DNA of 64,000 nucleotides, taken from the NCBI RefSeq assembly GCF_048268305.1, contig NZ_JBLWVT010000008.1, forward strand, positions 186,001 through 250,000. Direction: 5' to 3'. Positions 43,900-52,269 of the stretch are shown in pieces. Origin of the DNA: Pseudodonghicola sp048268305. GTDB taxonomy: Bacteria; Pseudomonadota; Alphaproteobacteria; Rhodobacterales; Rhodobacteraceae. Within the stretch, counting starts at the first letter, position 1. Each line of letters opens with the position of its first letter. The translations under genes were made by a program, and so were the position numbers. The notes under the pieces were generated by a model, which had not been told where the DNA came from, ran no database searches, and saw only the letters and a program-made list of their open reading frames with translations.

Positions 43900-44793
43900 A
43901 TGCAGGATAACAAGAGAAACAAACCCCGTGGGCTTGGCCGTGGTCTGTCGGCACTGATGGCGGATGTGACGGCGGATCCGGTGGTGAGCGGCGACCAAGG
44001 CCCGCGCCGCCCCGACATGCTGGTGCCGATCGAGCGGCTCAAGCCGAACCCGGATCAGCCGCGGCGCACCTTCAATCCCGAAGATCTTGAGGATTTGACC
44101 GCCTCGATTAAGGAAAAGGGCATCATCCAGCCGCTGATCGTGCGCCCGAAGGGCGATGATTACGAAATCGTCGCGGGCGAACGTCGCTGGCGGGCGGCGC
44201 AAAAGGCGCAGCTGCACGAGGTGCCGGTGCTGGTGCGGGAGTTCGACGATACCGAAGTCCTGGAAATCGCCATCATCGAAAATATCCAACGCGCCGATCT
44301 GAACGCGGTGGAAGAGGCGGCCGGTTATCGCCAGTTGATGGACAAGTTCGGCCACACTCAGGAAAAGCTTTCCGAAGCTCTGGGCAAGAGCCGGAGCCAT
44401 ATCGCCAACCTGATGCGGCTGCTGTCGCTGCCGTCAGATGTGCAGGAGATGGTGAAAGAGGGGCAGCTGTCGGCGGGCCACGCGCGGGCGTTGATCACCT
44501 GCGAAAACGCCTCGGACTTGGCGAAACAGGTGGTTCGGGGCGGGCTTTCGGTGCGCGCCACCGAGGCTTTGGTGAAAAAGCAGCAGCGCGGCGATCAGCC
44601 GGTGATGGAAAAGCCCAAGCCGATGAAGCCCGAGAAGGACGCCGATACCAAGGCGCTTGAGGGGGATCTCTCGGCCATGTTGGGCATGAAGGTGACCATC
44701 GACCACAAACCCGGCGGCGAAGCCGGGCTGATCACCATCAAATACGACACATTGGACCAGTTGGACGAGATCTGCGGCCGTCTTAACGGCTAG
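43900..44793 (+). CDS. parB: Chromosome-partitioning CTPase ParB
   Basis: A 297-residue parS-binding protein. The N-terminal RGLGRGLSALM region contacts ParA, the CTP-binding domain has GERRWRAAQ and ENIQRADLNAVEEA, and the central helix-turn-helix is KLSEALGKSRSHIANLMRLL. The C-terminal segment is a dimer domain. Exact parS sites lie 1.4 and 3.3 kb upstream. The last codons overlap a convergent DUF454 gene by 11 bp. Confidence 0.97.
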   Translation: MQDNKRNKPRGLGRGLSALMADVTADPVVSGDQGPRRPDMLVPIERLKPNPDQPRRTFNPEDLEDLTASIKEKGIIQPLIVRPKGDDYEIVAGERRWRAAQKAQLHEVPVLVREFDDTEVLEIAIIENIQRADLNAVEEAAGYRQLMDKFGHTQEKLSEALGKSRSHIANLMRLLSLPSDVQEMVKEGQLSAGHARALITCENASDLAKQVVRGGLSVRATEALVKKQQRGDQPVMEKPKPMKPEKDADTKALEGDLSAMLGMKVTIDHKPGGEAGLITIKYDTLDQLDEICGRLNG

Positions 44794-45136
44794 GTCGGGT
44801 CCAGAGAAAGATCAAAACGCAAGACAGAACCACGGCCTGGATGATCAGGACCGTGGTTTTGACGTTCAGGGCCAGGGAAATGCCGAAGACCGCCACGATT
44901 GACAGGGTGGCGAGGCCTTTGGCCCGTGGCCGGATCACGCCGGATCTATTCCAATCCTCGATCAGCGGGCCGAACTGGCGATGCGACAGGATCCAGTTGT
45001 GCAGTCGCGGCGAGGATTGCGAAAACAGGAAGGCGGCGAGCAGCAGGAAGGGAACCGTCGGCAATAATGGCAGGAAGGCGCCGATGATCGCCAGACCGAC
45101 GCTGAGGATCCCAAGTCCCGCCCAGAGATAACGCAT
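44783..45136 (-). CDS. DUF454 (YbaN-like) membrane protein
   Basis: A 117-residue integral membrane protein with hydrophobic helices at the N-terminus (YLWAGLGILSVGLAIIGAFLPLLPTVPFLLLAAFLF) and C-terminus. The LPLLPTVPFLLLAAFLFS and SSPRLHNWILSHRQFGPLI segments are the family hallmarks. Function is unknown. It overlaps parB convergently and precedes hemW by 3 bp upstream on the minus strand. Confidence 0.91.
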   Translation of the reverse strand: MRYLWAGLGILSVGLAIIGAFLPLLPTVPFLLLAAFLFSQSSPRLHNWILSHRQFGPLIEDWNRSGVIRPRAKGLATLSIVAVFGISLALNVKTTVLIIQAVVLSCVLIFLWTRPSR

Positions 45137-45139
45137 GGA

Positions 45140-46309
45140 TTACTCCGCCAACAGCTCCCGAATGATCGCGTTCAGAACCGGACGGCCCTCGGGGGTGACC
45201 GTCAACCGCTGATCCTGAAGACTGATCATGCCCAGATCTGTCAGATAGTCCATTCTTTCGAAAGGCAATGTCTGCCCGGAAAGCGCGGCGAAACGCCCCA
45301 TATCTAGGCCTTCAGTAAGACGAATACCCATCATCAGGTATTCGTTAGCCTGATCTTGTGGCGAAAGGCGGTCGCGCAGGGATTCACCGGACCCGGCCGC
45401 GACGGCCTGCAACCAGGCGGTGGGATTGCGCCAGCTTTCCGTCGCCAGCTTTTGCCCCTTGAGCGTGAGCCGGCCATGGGCGCCGGGGCCGATACCGACG
45501 TAATCGCCGTAATGCCAATAGATCAGGTTGTGACGCGATTCCGCCCCGGGGCGCGCATGGTTCGACACCTCATAGGCGGGCAGGCCGGCGGCTTCGCAAA
45601 TCTCCTGGGTGGCGAAATACATGTCGGCTGCGCTGTCGTCGTCGGGCAGGCCGCGCAGCTTGCCGGCGTTGTAACGATCGCCGAAGGCGGTGCCCTGTTC
45701 GATGGTGAGCTGATAGAGTGACAGGTGATCCACCGCCATCGACAGCGCCTCGCGCAGTTCGGCCTGCCAATCGGCGAGGGTTTGATCCTGGCGGGCATAG
45801 ATCAGATCGAAACTGACCCGGTCGAAACAGTTTCGCGCTATATCGAAGGCGGCGCGCGCCTCGGCCACCGTATGGATGCGACCCAGGCGGCGCAGATCGG
45901 CATCGTTCAGCGCCTGCACGCCCATGGAGATCCGATTGACCCCGGCGTCGCGATAGCCGGCAAAGCGACCGGCCTCGACCGAGCCGGGATTGGCCTCGAG
46001 CGTGATTTCGATGTCATTGGCAAAGGGCCAGTGGCTGCGCGCGGCCTCGATCACCGCCGCAACGGTCTCGGGCGCCATCAGGCTGGGGGTGCCGCCACCG
46101 AAGAAGATCGCGTTCAGAACCCGACCCGGGGTTTCCTGCGCAGCTCTCTCCAACTCGCTCAGATAGGCTCTGAGCCAGGCGGATTGGTCGATTTCACGTG
46201 AAACATGGCTGTTGAAGTCGCAATAGGGGCACTTGGCCTGACAGAAGGGCCAATGCACATAGAGGCCAAAGCCCCCATTGCGCCAGTCTTCAGTTGAAGC
46301 AGCCGGCAA
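45140..46309 (-). CDS. hemW: Heme chaperone HemW (radical SAM, HemN-like)
   Basis: A 389-residue radical SAM protein with the CxxxCxxC cluster motif in PFCQAKCPYCDF, FGGGTPSLM, LEANPGSVE and IYWHYGDYVGIGPGAHG, plus a C-terminal HemN-like domain. The N-terminal extension of HemN oxidases is missing, so it is HemW, a heme-binding chaperone, rather than coproporphyrinogen dehydrogenase. The only well-placed start is TTG at 46307-46309, with GGAGG 6 nt upstream, overlapping the end of rdgB by 20 bp. A degenerate parS-like site lies in codons 35-40. Confidence 0.93.
   Translation of the reverse strand: MPAASTEDWRNGGFGLYVHWPFCQAKCPYCDFNSHVSREIDQSAWLRAYLSELERAAQETPGRVLNAIFFGGGTPSLMAPETVAAVIEAARSHWPFANDIEITLEANPGSVEAGRFAGYRDAGVNRISMGVQALNDADLRRLGRIHTVAEARAAFDIARNCFDRVSFDLIYARQDQTLADWQAELREALSMAVDHLSLYQLTIEQGTAFGDRYNAGKLRGLPDDDSAADMYFATQEICEAAGLPAYEVSNHARPGAESRHNLIYWHYGDYVGIGPGAHGRLTLKGQKLATESWRNPTAWLQAVAAGSGESLRDRLSPQDQANEYLMMGIRLTEGLDMGRFAALSGQTLPFERMDYLTDLGMISLQDQRLTVTPEGRPVLNAIIRELLAE
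46190..46205. promoter_or_regulatory. Imperfect parS-like site inside hemW
   Basis: The 16-mer, read on the minus strand as TGTTTCACGTGAAATC, matches the parS consensus at 14 of 16 positions. It encodes the HVSRE residues of HemW. It is about 9 kb from the putative origin and within 4 kb of the exact sites. Confidence 0.6.
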
Positions 46310-46901
46310 CGAAGGCCTCCACGGCCTTGGCACGGTGGCTGATCTTGTTCTTCTCGTCGGTCGACATCTCGGCAAAGGTGATGTCATAGCCTTCCGGGAC
46401 GAAAATCGGGTCATAGCCATGGCCCTGGGCGCCGCGCATCGGCCAGATCACCTCTCCGGGCATCACGCCTTCGAACACCTCGTCATGACCATCGGGCCAG
46501 GCCAGAACCAGCGTGCAGCGGAACTGCGCGGTGCGGGGGGAGGGCGCGTTCCTTGCTTCCAGCTCGTCATGCGTGCGGGTCATCGCCATGACGAAATCGC
46601 GGCCGTTCGGGGTTTCCGCCCAGTCGGCGGTATAGACGCCCGGCGCGCCGTCGAGCGCGTCGATGGTGATGCCGGAATCGTCCGACAGCGCCGGCAGGCC
46701 GGTGGCCTTGGCAGCGGCATGCGCCTTGATCCGGGCGTTGCCAACAAAGGTATCCTCGGTTTCGGCCGGCTCAGGCAGGTTCATCGCCGCCGCGCCGACC
46801 ACCGTCACCCCCAGGGGAGAGAGGAGGTTTTCCATCTCTTCCAGCTTGCCCTTGTTATGGGTGGCGACCAACAGCCGCTCGCCGGTGAACTTGCGGGTCA
46901 T
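46290..46901 (-). CDS. rdgB: RdgB/HAM1 non-canonical purine NTP pyrophosphatase
   Basis: A 203-residue enzyme that hydrolyses dITP, ITP and XTP. LLVATHNKGKLEEMENLL, DTFVGNARIKAHAAAKATGLPALSDDSG and GHGYDPIFVPEGYDITFAEM are the standard blocks. It overlaps rph upstream by 4 bp and hemW downstream. Confidence 0.96.
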   Translation of the reverse strand: MTRKFTGERLLVATHNKGKLEEMENLLSPLGVTVVGAAAMNLPEPAETEDTFVGNARIKAHAAAKATGLPALSDDSGITIDALDGAPGVYTADWAETPNGRDFVMAMTRTHDELEARNAPSPRTAQFRCTLVLAWPDGHDEVFEGVMPGEVIWPMRGAQGHGYDPIFVPEGYDITFAEMSTDEKNKISHRAKAVEAFVAGCFN

Positions 46902-47611
46902 TCGGTGGCGGCCTTCTGTGCGGCGACGAGTTCACCGACGCCCTTTTCCGCCAGGTCGAGCAGCTCGGTCATCTGCGCCCGGGTGAAGGTAGAGCCTTCG
47001 GCGGACATCTGAACCTCGACCAGCCGGCCCGAGCCGGTCATGATGAAGTTGCCGTCAACGCCGGCCTCGGAATCCTCGGGGTAATCCAGATCCAGCACCG
47101 GCTGGCCGGCGTAGATCCCGCAGCTGACCGCGGCGACCGGGTCGATCAGCGGATCGGAGAGCACATCGCCGGCCTTCATCAGCTTGTTGACCGCCAGGCG
47201 AAGCGCTACCCAGCCGCCGGTGATCGAGGCGCAACGAGTGCCGCCATCGGCCTGGATCACATCGCAGTCGATGGTGATCTGACGTTCCCCGAGCGCGACG
47301 CGATCGACGCCGGCGCGCAGTGCCCGGCCGATCAGCCGCTGGATTTCCACGGTGCGCCCGCCCTGTTTTCCGGTCGCCGCTTCGCGCCGCATCCGGGTAT
47401 TGGTCGAACGCGGCAGCATGCCGTATTCCGCCGTCACCCAGCCGAGGCCCGAGCCCTTGATGAAGGGCGGCACGCGCTCCTCGAGTGTGGCGGTGCACAG
47501 GACGTGGGTATCCCCCATCCGGATCAGGCAGGAGCCCTCGGCGTGTTTTGTCACACCCGTCTCGATTGAAACCGGGCGCAGTTCGCTTAAATCTCGTCCA
47601 GAGGGTCGCAT
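46898..47611 (-). CDS. rph: Ribonuclease PH
   Basis: A 237-residue phosphorolytic 3'-5' exoribonuclease acting on tRNA 3' ends. MRPSGRDLSELRPVSIETG, the RRE and GKQGGRTVEIQRLIGRALR segment, and IDCDVIQADGGTRCASITGG are typical. The ATG at 47609-47611 starts the family; the longer frame upstream runs over the hrcA promoter region. It is divergent from hrcA, with rdgB and hemW downstream. Confidence 0.97.
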   Translation of the reverse strand: MRPSGRDLSELRPVSIETGVTKHAEGSCLIRMGDTHVLCTATLEERVPPFIKGSGLGWVTAEYGMLPRSTNTRMRREAATGKQGGRTVEIQRLIGRALRAGVDRVALGERQITIDCDVIQADGGTRCASITGGWVALRLAVNKLMKAGDVLSDPLIDPVAAVSCGIYAGQPVLDLDYPEDSEAGVDGNFIMTGSGRLVEVQMSAEGSTFTRAQMTELLDLAEKGVGELVAAQKAATE

Positions 47612-47666
47612 GGGAATTCCTTTGTTAGCCACGCTGGGGATAGCGCCCGGCAGGGCGGGGATGCAA

Positions 47667-47704
47667 GCCCGATTGACCCATGCCCGATTGACCCGTGATT
47701 GACC
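47667..47704 (+). repeat. 15-bp tandem repeat in the rph / hrcA divergent region
   Basis: Two 15-bp units (GCCCGATTGACCCAT and GCCCGATTGACCCGT) abut and are followed by a partial third (GATTGACC). Each contains TTGACC, so three possible -35 hexamers lie at 47673, 47688 and 47699. A CATAAG hexamer at 47721-47726 is 16 bp after the third. Confidence 0.85.
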
Positions 47705-47750
47705 TTCGTGGTCTGTGGTCCATAAGGACACACCGCTAAGGGTGATGCAA

Positions 47751-48818
47751 ATGACGGATGCGATAAGATTGCTGGAGGAACTGAACAACCGGTCGAGAGA
47801 GGTCTTCCGGCTGGTGGTCGAAGCCTATCTGGACAGTGGCGAGCCGGTGGGCAGCCGCACCCTGACCCGCAGCCTCAGCGAGAAGGTCAGCGCCGCGACG
47901 ATCCGCAACGTGATGCAGGATCTGGAGTTTCTCGGGCTCTTGGGCAGCCCGCATGTCAGCGCCGGACGGGTGCCGACGCAGATGGGGCTGCGGATGTTCG
48001 TCGATGGGTTCCTCGAGGTGCGCGATTTGAACCCGTCGGATCGCGAAAAGATCGACGCGACCCTGAGCACGAGCAATTCCACCGATGTCGGCGGCATGCT
48101 GGACCGGGTCGGCGCGGCGCTGTCAGGGGTGACCCATGGCGCCTCTCTGGTGCTGGCGCCGAAGCATGAGGCCGAGATCCGCCATATCGAGTTCGTCTCG
48201 CTGGCGCCGGATCGGGCGCTGGTGGTTCTGGTGCTGGCCGATGGCCATGTCGAGAACCGGCTGTTCACCCCGCCGCCGGGGCAGACGCCGAGTTCGATGC
48301 GAGAGGCGACCAATTTCCTCAACACCTTGATGGAGGGGCGGACCCTGAGCGAGGCGCGAGAGGTGATCCGCACCGAGATCGCGGTTCGGCGTCAGGAGAT
48401 CGACAGCCTGGCCCGGGTGATGGTGGAGAGCGGTCTCGCCGTTTGGGACGAGACCGAGGGTGATTCGGCCCGGCTGATCGTGCGGGGGCGGTCGAATCTT
48501 CTGGCGGAAGACGGCTTTGGCGAGGAGCTGGAGCGGATCAGAACGCTGTTCGACGACCTGGAGCGCAAACGCGATATCGAGCAGTTCCTGGATCTCACCG
48601 AAGAGGGCGAGGGGGTACGGATCTTTATCGGGTCCGAGAATAAACTTTTCTCACTTTCGGGTTCCTCTTTGGTGGTGTCTCCTTATATGAACGCTGATCG
48701 AAAAATCATTGGCGCGGTGGGGGTGATTGGTCCCACCCGTCTGAATTACGGACGTATTGTTCCCATCGTGGACTATACGGCACAGCTAGTCGGCAAGATG
48801 ATCTCCGACCGGAGTTAG
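47751..48818 (+). CDS. hrcA: Heat-inducible transcription repressor HrcA
   Basis: A 355-residue repressor. An N-terminal winged helix (FRLVVEAYLDSGEPVGSRTL, SAATIRNVMQDLEFLGLL, SPHVSAGRVPTQMGLRMFVD) precedes a GAF-like domain and the GSENKLFSLSGSSLVVSPYM segment. HrcA usually binds CIRCE inverted repeats at groESL. I find no CIRCE here, so any target is elsewhere. ATG at 47751 has AAGGGTG 8 nt upstream, better than the ATG two codons earlier. grpE follows in 9 bp. Confidence 0.96.
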   Translation: MTDAIRLLEELNNRSREVFRLVVEAYLDSGEPVGSRTLTRSLSEKVSAATIRNVMQDLEFLGLLGSPHVSAGRVPTQMGLRMFVDGFLEVRDLNPSDREKIDATLSTSNSTDVGGMLDRVGAALSGVTHGASLVLAPKHEAEIRHIEFVSLAPDRALVVLVLADGHVENRLFTPPPGQTPSSMREATNFLNTLMEGRTLSEAREVIRTEIAVRRQEIDSLARVMVESGLAVWDETEGDSARLIVRGRSNLLAEDGFGEELERIRTLFDDLERKRDIEQFLDLTEEGEGVRIFIGSENKLFSLSGSSLVVSPYMNADRKIIGAVGVIGPTRLNYGRIVPIVDYTAQLVGKMISDRS

Positions 48819-48827
48819 AGGTGAAAC

Positions 48828-49391
48828 ATGGCAGAGCCCAAGAACGACGATTTTCTCGATGATATCGAAGCCGCGGAGGCCGAAGAGCTTGCGGAAGAGA
48901 TGGCCGAGATCGACGCCGATATGGCCGAAATTGATGCCCTGCGGGCAGAGCGCGACGAGCTGCGCGACAAATTCATGCGGGCGCTGGCGGATGCGGAAAA
49001 CGCCCGCAAGCGCGCCGACAAGCAACGCCGCGAGGGCGAGCAATACGGCGGGTCCAAGCTCGCCCGCGATATGCTGCCGGTCTATGACAACATGAAGCGT
49101 GCCCTGGAAGTGGTGAGCGAGGAGCAACGCGAAGCCTCGACCGCGTTGATCGAGGGGATCGAGCTGACGATGCGCGAGCTGTTGAACGTGTTCAAGAAGC
49201 ACGGGATCGAGCTGATCGCGCCGCAGGTGGGCGAGCGGTTCGATCCGCAGGTGCATCAGGCGATGTTCGAGGCGCCGGTTCCCGGCACCAAGGCCGGCGA
49301 CATCATCCAGGTGGCGGCCGAGGGCTTCATGTTGCACGATCGTCTGCTGCGCCCGGCGCAGGTCGGCGTATCGTCCAACCCCGGCGCCTGA
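48828..49391 (+). CDS. grpE: Nucleotide exchange factor GrpE
   Basis: A 187-residue co-chaperone for DnaK. A long acidic N-terminal helix (EAEELAEEMAEIDADMAEIDALRAERDELRDKFMRALADAENARKR) is followed by the beta domain ending FMLHDRLLRPAQVGVS. It follows hrcA by 9 bp, the common hrcA-grpE order. Confidence 0.96.
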   Translation: MAEPKNDDFLDDIEAAEAEELAEEMAEIDADMAEIDALRAERDELRDKFMRALADAENARKRADKQRREGEQYGGSKLARDMLPVYDNMKRALEVVSEEQREASTALIEGIELTMRELLNVFKKHGIELIAPQVGERFDPQVHQAMFEAPVPGTKAGDIIQVAAEGFMLHDRLLRPAQVGVSSNPGA

Positions 49392-49397
49392 GGTCGA

Positions 49398-49451
49398 ACG
49401 CGCCCCTGCGGGGCGCGTGCCTCCGGCGGGGATATTTGAAGCTAGAAAAAG
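49398..49451 (+). repeat. Dispersed hairpin repeat, copy 1
   Basis: A hairpin ACGCGCCCC-TGC-GGGGCGCGT is followed by GCCTCCGGCGGGGATATTTG and a GCTAGAAAAAG end. The last 39 bp (49413-49451) recur in inverted orientation at 55749-55787 with one difference. Confidence 0.9.
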
Positions 49452-49458
49452 ACCAGGT

Positions 49459-49481
49459 GAGGCGCCCCCACGGGGCGCCTC
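49459..49481. terminator. Terminator hairpin between grpE and mutS
   Basis: A 10-bp perfect stem GAGGCGCCCC/GGGGCGCCTC with a CAC loop, followed by TTTC, lies 8 bp before the mutS stop on the other strand. It probably ends hrcA-grpE and mutS transcripts. Confidence 0.8.
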
Positions 49482-49488
49482 TTTCGTA

Positions 49489-52134
49489 TCAGCCATTGTC
49501 CTGGGCGGTCTGTTTCAGCCGATAGAGCAGGTCGAGCGCTTCGCGTGGCGAGAGATCGTCGGGGTGGAGGGCCTGCAGCATCTCCTCGACGGCGGAGGGT
49601 TTGGCAGGGGCGGCTGGCGGGGGCGGCGGCGCGGCGGCGAAGAGTGGCAGGTCGTCGATCAGCGCCTTGGGCTTGGCCGCGCCTTCGCGGTCGCCTTTCT
49701 CGAGCGCATCGAGCACCACCCGGGCGCGGGCGACGACCGAGGCGGGCAGCCCGGCGAGCTGTGCCACCTGCACCCCATAGGAGCGGTCGGCGGCGCCCTT
49801 GATCACCTCGTGGAGGAAGATCACCTCACCCTCCCATTCGCGGACGGCGACGGTGGCGTTCTCGACGCCTTTGAGCTTGCCGGCAAGCTGGGTCAGCTCG
49901 TGGTAATGGGTGGCGAAGAGGGCGCGGCACCCATTGACGTCATGCAGATGCTCCAGTGTTGCCCAGGCGATGGAGAGCCCGTCATAGGTGGCGGTGCCAC
50001 GGCCGATCTCGTCGAGGATCACCAGGGCGCGATCATCGGCCTGGTTCAGGATGGCGGCGGTTTCGACCATTTCGACCATGAAGGTCGACCGGCCCCGCGC
50101 CAGATCGTCCGAGGCGCCGACACGGCTGAAGATCTGGCTGACCAGGCCGATATGGGCGGCATCCGCCGGCACATAGCTGCCGATCTGGGCGAGGAGGGCG
50201 ATCAGCGCGTTCTGCCGCAGGAAGGTCGACTTACCGGCCATGTTCGGCCCGGTCAGCAGCCAGATGGCGGCGCCGTCTTCGGCGGAAAGGTCGCAGTCAT
50301 TGGCGACGAACCCGCCCTGTCCCTGCTGGCGCAGGGCCTGTTCCACCACCGGATGGCGGCCACCCTCGATCTCGAAGGCGCGGGAGGTGTCGATGCGCGG
50401 CCGGGTCCAGCCCTCGGCGCGGGCCAGATCGGCGAGGCTGGTGGCGAGATCGAGTTCGGCCAGACCCCGGGCGGCGGCGTTGAGCTCCGGCGCAAGCGCC
50501 AGAATAGCGTCTGAAAGCCCTTGATAGAGCCGCTTTTCAATCTCCAGCGCCAGGTTGCCGGCATTCAGGATGCGGGTTTCCAGCTCTGACAGCTCCACGG
50601 TGGTGAAGCGGATCTGGTTCGCCGTGGTCTGGCGGTGGATATAGGTTTCCGACAGGGGCGCGGCCAACATCTTGGTCGCGTGGGTGGTGGTGGTCTCGAT
50701 GAAATAGCCCAGCACGTTGTTGTGCTTGATCTTCAGCGAGGAGATGCCGGTGTGGTCGGTATAGGTCTTCTGCAGTCGGGCGATGACCGATCGCCCCTCG
50801 TCCCGCAGGGTGCGGACCTCATCCAGTTCGGTGTCATAGCCTTCGGCGATGAAGCCGCCGTCGCGGGCCAGAAGCGGCGGCTCGGCGATCAAGGCGGCTT
50901 CTAACAAGGCGGAAAGATCATCAAACCCGGTGAGCGCGGCAATCGCATCGCGCAGGTGGTCGGGCAGATCGCGGGTATCGCAGGCCTCGGCAATCTCGGC
51001 CGCCTGACCCAGGGCGTTGCGGATCGCGGCCAGGTCGCGCGGCCCGCCGCGCTCGAGCGACAGGCGGGAGAGGGCGCGGTCCATATCCGGGGTTTTGCGC
51101 AGCCGGTCGCGCAGGTCGGCGGCAAAGAGGCTGTCGTCGACGAAACGGCTGATGGCCTCCTGCCGGGCGTGGATGGTGGCCAGATCGCGGCTGGGACTGG
51201 ACAGCCGCTGTTCCAGCAGCCGGGCGCCGCCGGGGGTTACGGTGCGATCCATCACCGCCAGCAGCGATCCGGCACGCCCGCCCGACAGGCTGCGCGTCAG
51301 TTCCAGGTTGCGGCGGGTGGCGGCGTCGATCTGGACGATCCGTTCCTGCGCCTCGCGTACCGGGGTTTGCAGCAGCGGCAGTTTGCCCTTCTGGGTGATC
51401 TCGAGATAGTCGATCAGCGCGCCCATGGCCGAAAGCTCGACGCGGCTGAAGGTGCCGAAAGCCTCGGGCGTGTTGACGCCGTAAAGCGCGCAGATGCGTT
51501 TTTCGGCGGCGCCACTGTCAAAGCTGGCGCGGGCCAGCGGTGTCATCGAGATGCCCAGATCCGAGACCAACCCGTGCTTTTCCTGCTCCAGCGTCTCGGG
51601 CAGGATCAGTTCCGAAGGCGCCAGTCGCGCCAGTTCCGGCGACAGCCGCACCGGGGTGATCGGCATCACGTGAAAATCCCCGGTCGAGATATCGGCCCAG
51701 GCCAGCGCCGCCTGATCGCGGATTTCCGCATAGGCGGCGAGGAAGTTGTTCCGCCGCGCCTCGAGCAGGGAATCCTCGGTCAGCGTGCCAGGGGTGACCA
51801 GACGCACCACGTCGCGGTGGACCACCGATTTCGCGCCGCGCTTCTTCGCCTCGGCCGGGCTTTCCATCTGTTCGCAGACCGCCACGCGAAAGCCCTTGCG
51901 GATCAAGGTCAGCAGATAGCCCTCAGCGGCATGAACTGGCACGCCGCACATCGGGATATCGTCGCCCGCGTGCTTGCCGCGTTTGGTCAGGGCGATATCC
52001 AGCGCCTCGGATGCAGCCACGGCATCGTCGAAGAACATCTCGTAGAAATCGCCCATGCGGTAGAACAGCAATGCGTCGGCGTGCTGGTTCTTGATGTCGA
52101 GATATTGCGCCATCATGGGCGTGACGGTGGTCAA
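49489..52134 (-). CDS. mutS: DNA mismatch repair protein MutS
   Basis: An 881-residue mismatch-recognition ATPase. The Phe-x-Glu mismatch motif is in MGDFYEMFFDDA. Walker A is LLTGPNMAGKSTFLRQNAL, the dimer region STFMVEMVETAAIL and Walker B LVILDEIGRGTATYDG. The C-terminal tail LHPDDLSPREALDLLYRLKQ is the usual tetramer end. Translation appears to start at TTG (52132-52134) with GGAGG 6 nt upstream; an ATG 18 nt later is the alternative. maeB diverges 135 bp away. Confidence 0.97.
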   Translation of the reverse strand: MTTVTPMMAQYLDIKNQHADALLFYRMGDFYEMFFDDAVAASEALDIALTKRGKHAGDDIPMCGVPVHAAEGYLLTLIRKGFRVAVCEQMESPAEAKKRGAKSVVHRDVVRLVTPGTLTEDSLLEARRNNFLAAYAEIRDQAALAWADISTGDFHVMPITPVRLSPELARLAPSELILPETLEQEKHGLVSDLGISMTPLARASFDSGAAEKRICALYGVNTPEAFGTFSRVELSAMGALIDYLEITQKGKLPLLQTPVREAQERIVQIDAATRRNLELTRSLSGGRAGSLLAVMDRTVTPGGARLLEQRLSSPSRDLATIHARQEAISRFVDDSLFAADLRDRLRKTPDMDRALSRLSLERGGPRDLAAIRNALGQAAEIAEACDTRDLPDHLRDAIAALTGFDDLSALLEAALIAEPPLLARDGGFIAEGYDTELDEVRTLRDEGRSVIARLQKTYTDHTGISSLKIKHNNVLGYFIETTTTHATKMLAAPLSETYIHRQTTANQIRFTTVELSELETRILNAGNLALEIEKRLYQGLSDAILALAPELNAAARGLAELDLATSLADLARAEGWTRPRIDTSRAFEIEGGRHPVVEQALRQQGQGGFVANDCDLSAEDGAAIWLLTGPNMAGKSTFLRQNALIALLAQIGSYVPADAAHIGLVSQIFSRVGASDDLARGRSTFMVEMVETAAILNQADDRALVILDEIGRGTATYDGLSIAWATLEHLHDVNGCRALFATHYHELTQLAGKLKGVENATVAVREWEGEVIFLHEVIKGAADRSYGVQVAQLAGLPASVVARARVVLDALEKGDREGAAKPKALIDDLPLFAAAPPPPPAAPAKPSAVEEMLQALHPDDLSPREALDLLYRLKQTAQDNG

Positions 52135-52269
52135 GGCGGGCCTCCGGGGGTTGGGATGCAGGCGACCTTACAAATGCGGCCCGGGGGGCGAAAGGCGAAA
52201 ACGCATTGGCGTTGAGATGCCTGTTGCGCTGGGATAAGAGGGCCAGACCGACCGAGGAGACAGTCAGCC

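Noticed and set aside
47612..47750. Possible CIRCE element for HrcA.
   Set aside because: No TTAGCACTC/GAGTGCTAA pair is present; only the 15-bp tandem repeat.
51664..51680. CACGTGAAA inside mutS as a parS variant.
   Set aside because: About 11 of 16 matches and non-palindromic; expected by chance over 64 kb.
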